Made by a program: the position numbers and the translations under genes. From the NCBI GenBank assembly GCA_964019695.1, contig OZ026515.1, positions 76,871,144 to 76,935,143 of the forward strand: 64,000 nucleotides of DNA, written 5' to 3'. This document shows, piece after piece, positions 63,601-64,000 of the stretch. Under the pieces are notes generated by a model. That model had not been told where the DNA came from. It searched no databases and was given only the letters and a program-made list of their open reading frames with translations. The stretch comes from Loripinus fragilis (Eukaryota > Mollusca > Bivalvia > Lucinida > Lucinidae). The first letter of the stretch is position 1. Every line of letters starts with the position of its first letter.

Positions 63601-64000
63601 AAGGGGTAAAATCGGCCCTGTAAAATCCTATTTTACAAATGTATGAATATAATATAAATGACGTTATTTCTGAAGAAGACGATCTTCCCTCTCTTCAAAT
63701 ACATACCAAACAATTTCTTGGATGCTTCCCTTATACCGAAAAAATCACTATTGTGACCCCCAGTTTCCCCAAAAAGGCTGATATTGTGGGGATTTAGAGT
63801 AAATATATCCATAACAAAACATGAGGCCATTATTTCGACACCACAATTTTTGGCTAAGCTGTGCAAATTAACATTGAGAACCAATGACCAAAGATTTCAA
63901 GGTGTCGAAATTATGGCTTCATAATGTAATATTACTTAACCTAAACGATCCCATTTGGATATTTTGTCTGTGTTTGGTCTTTTCAGGCCATTTATACATG
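63601..64000. other. Unassigned sequence with a small inverted repeat
   Basis: ATGAGGCCATTATTTCGACACC (63821-63842) and GGTGTCGAAATTATGGCTTCAT (63900-63921) are near-perfect inverted arms. No gene was recognised. A - strand frame of 83 codons overlaps it without a known domain. Confidence 0.5.

Overview
This is AT-rich animal nuclear DNA, most likely from a bivalve mollusc. The organism is inferred from the repeats: minisatellite-cored elements whose ends look like Helentrons, tRNA-derived SINEs, and short hairpin elements of kinds common in bivalve genomes. No species marker is present. The window holds one gene that can be read with confidence. It is a four-exon prefoldin subunit 6 gene (PFDN6, 125 residues) on the + strand, from 25674 to 45879. 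Its coding sequence is 378 bases and its introns total about 19.8 kb. Almost everything else is repetitive, and no prokaryotic-type genes, operons or CRISPR arrays are present.

Layout. 1-3600: a satellite of about 185 bp, broken by a 586 bp repeat named F here. 3600-9000: mostly unassigned sequence, then a palindromic GGAAGG/CCTTCC array. 9000-13000: two unidentified candidate exons and a large inverted repeat with tRNA-like arms. 13400-20330: F copies, two SINEs, a duplicated 350 bp block, 15-bp iterons and two GGATCC-ended elements. 20641-20905: an uninterrupted copy of a host repeat (G). 23545-24840: a decayed non-LTR retrotransposon. 25490-45879: PFDN6. Intron 1 holds two tandem 2 kb inverted-repeat elements, themselves hit by a Helentron-like element, a SINE and two GGATCC elements, plus the 3' end of a Ty3/Gypsy-type element. 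Introns 2 and 3 hold elements with CAGG ends, a Harbinger-like MITE and minisatellite elements. 45880-49735: the PFDN6 3' region, a long hairpin and a second decayed non-LTR element. 49789-59216: a nested cluster of Helentron-like elements. 59461-64000: the 185 bp satellite family again, degenerate.

The most informative signals are insertion sites whose empty versions also lie in the window. They fix element ends and target duplications without outside data. Four element families or copies begin CAGG and carry 5 bp duplications (one of them imperfect). The GGATCC family carries 6 bp. The two minisatellite families share one plan: a 5' motif, tandem repeats, an inverted copy of the 5' motif near the 3' end, and a terminal hairpin. 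No gene set forming a new biochemical system was seen. The novelty here is in transposon architecture and in how it sits around PFDN6.
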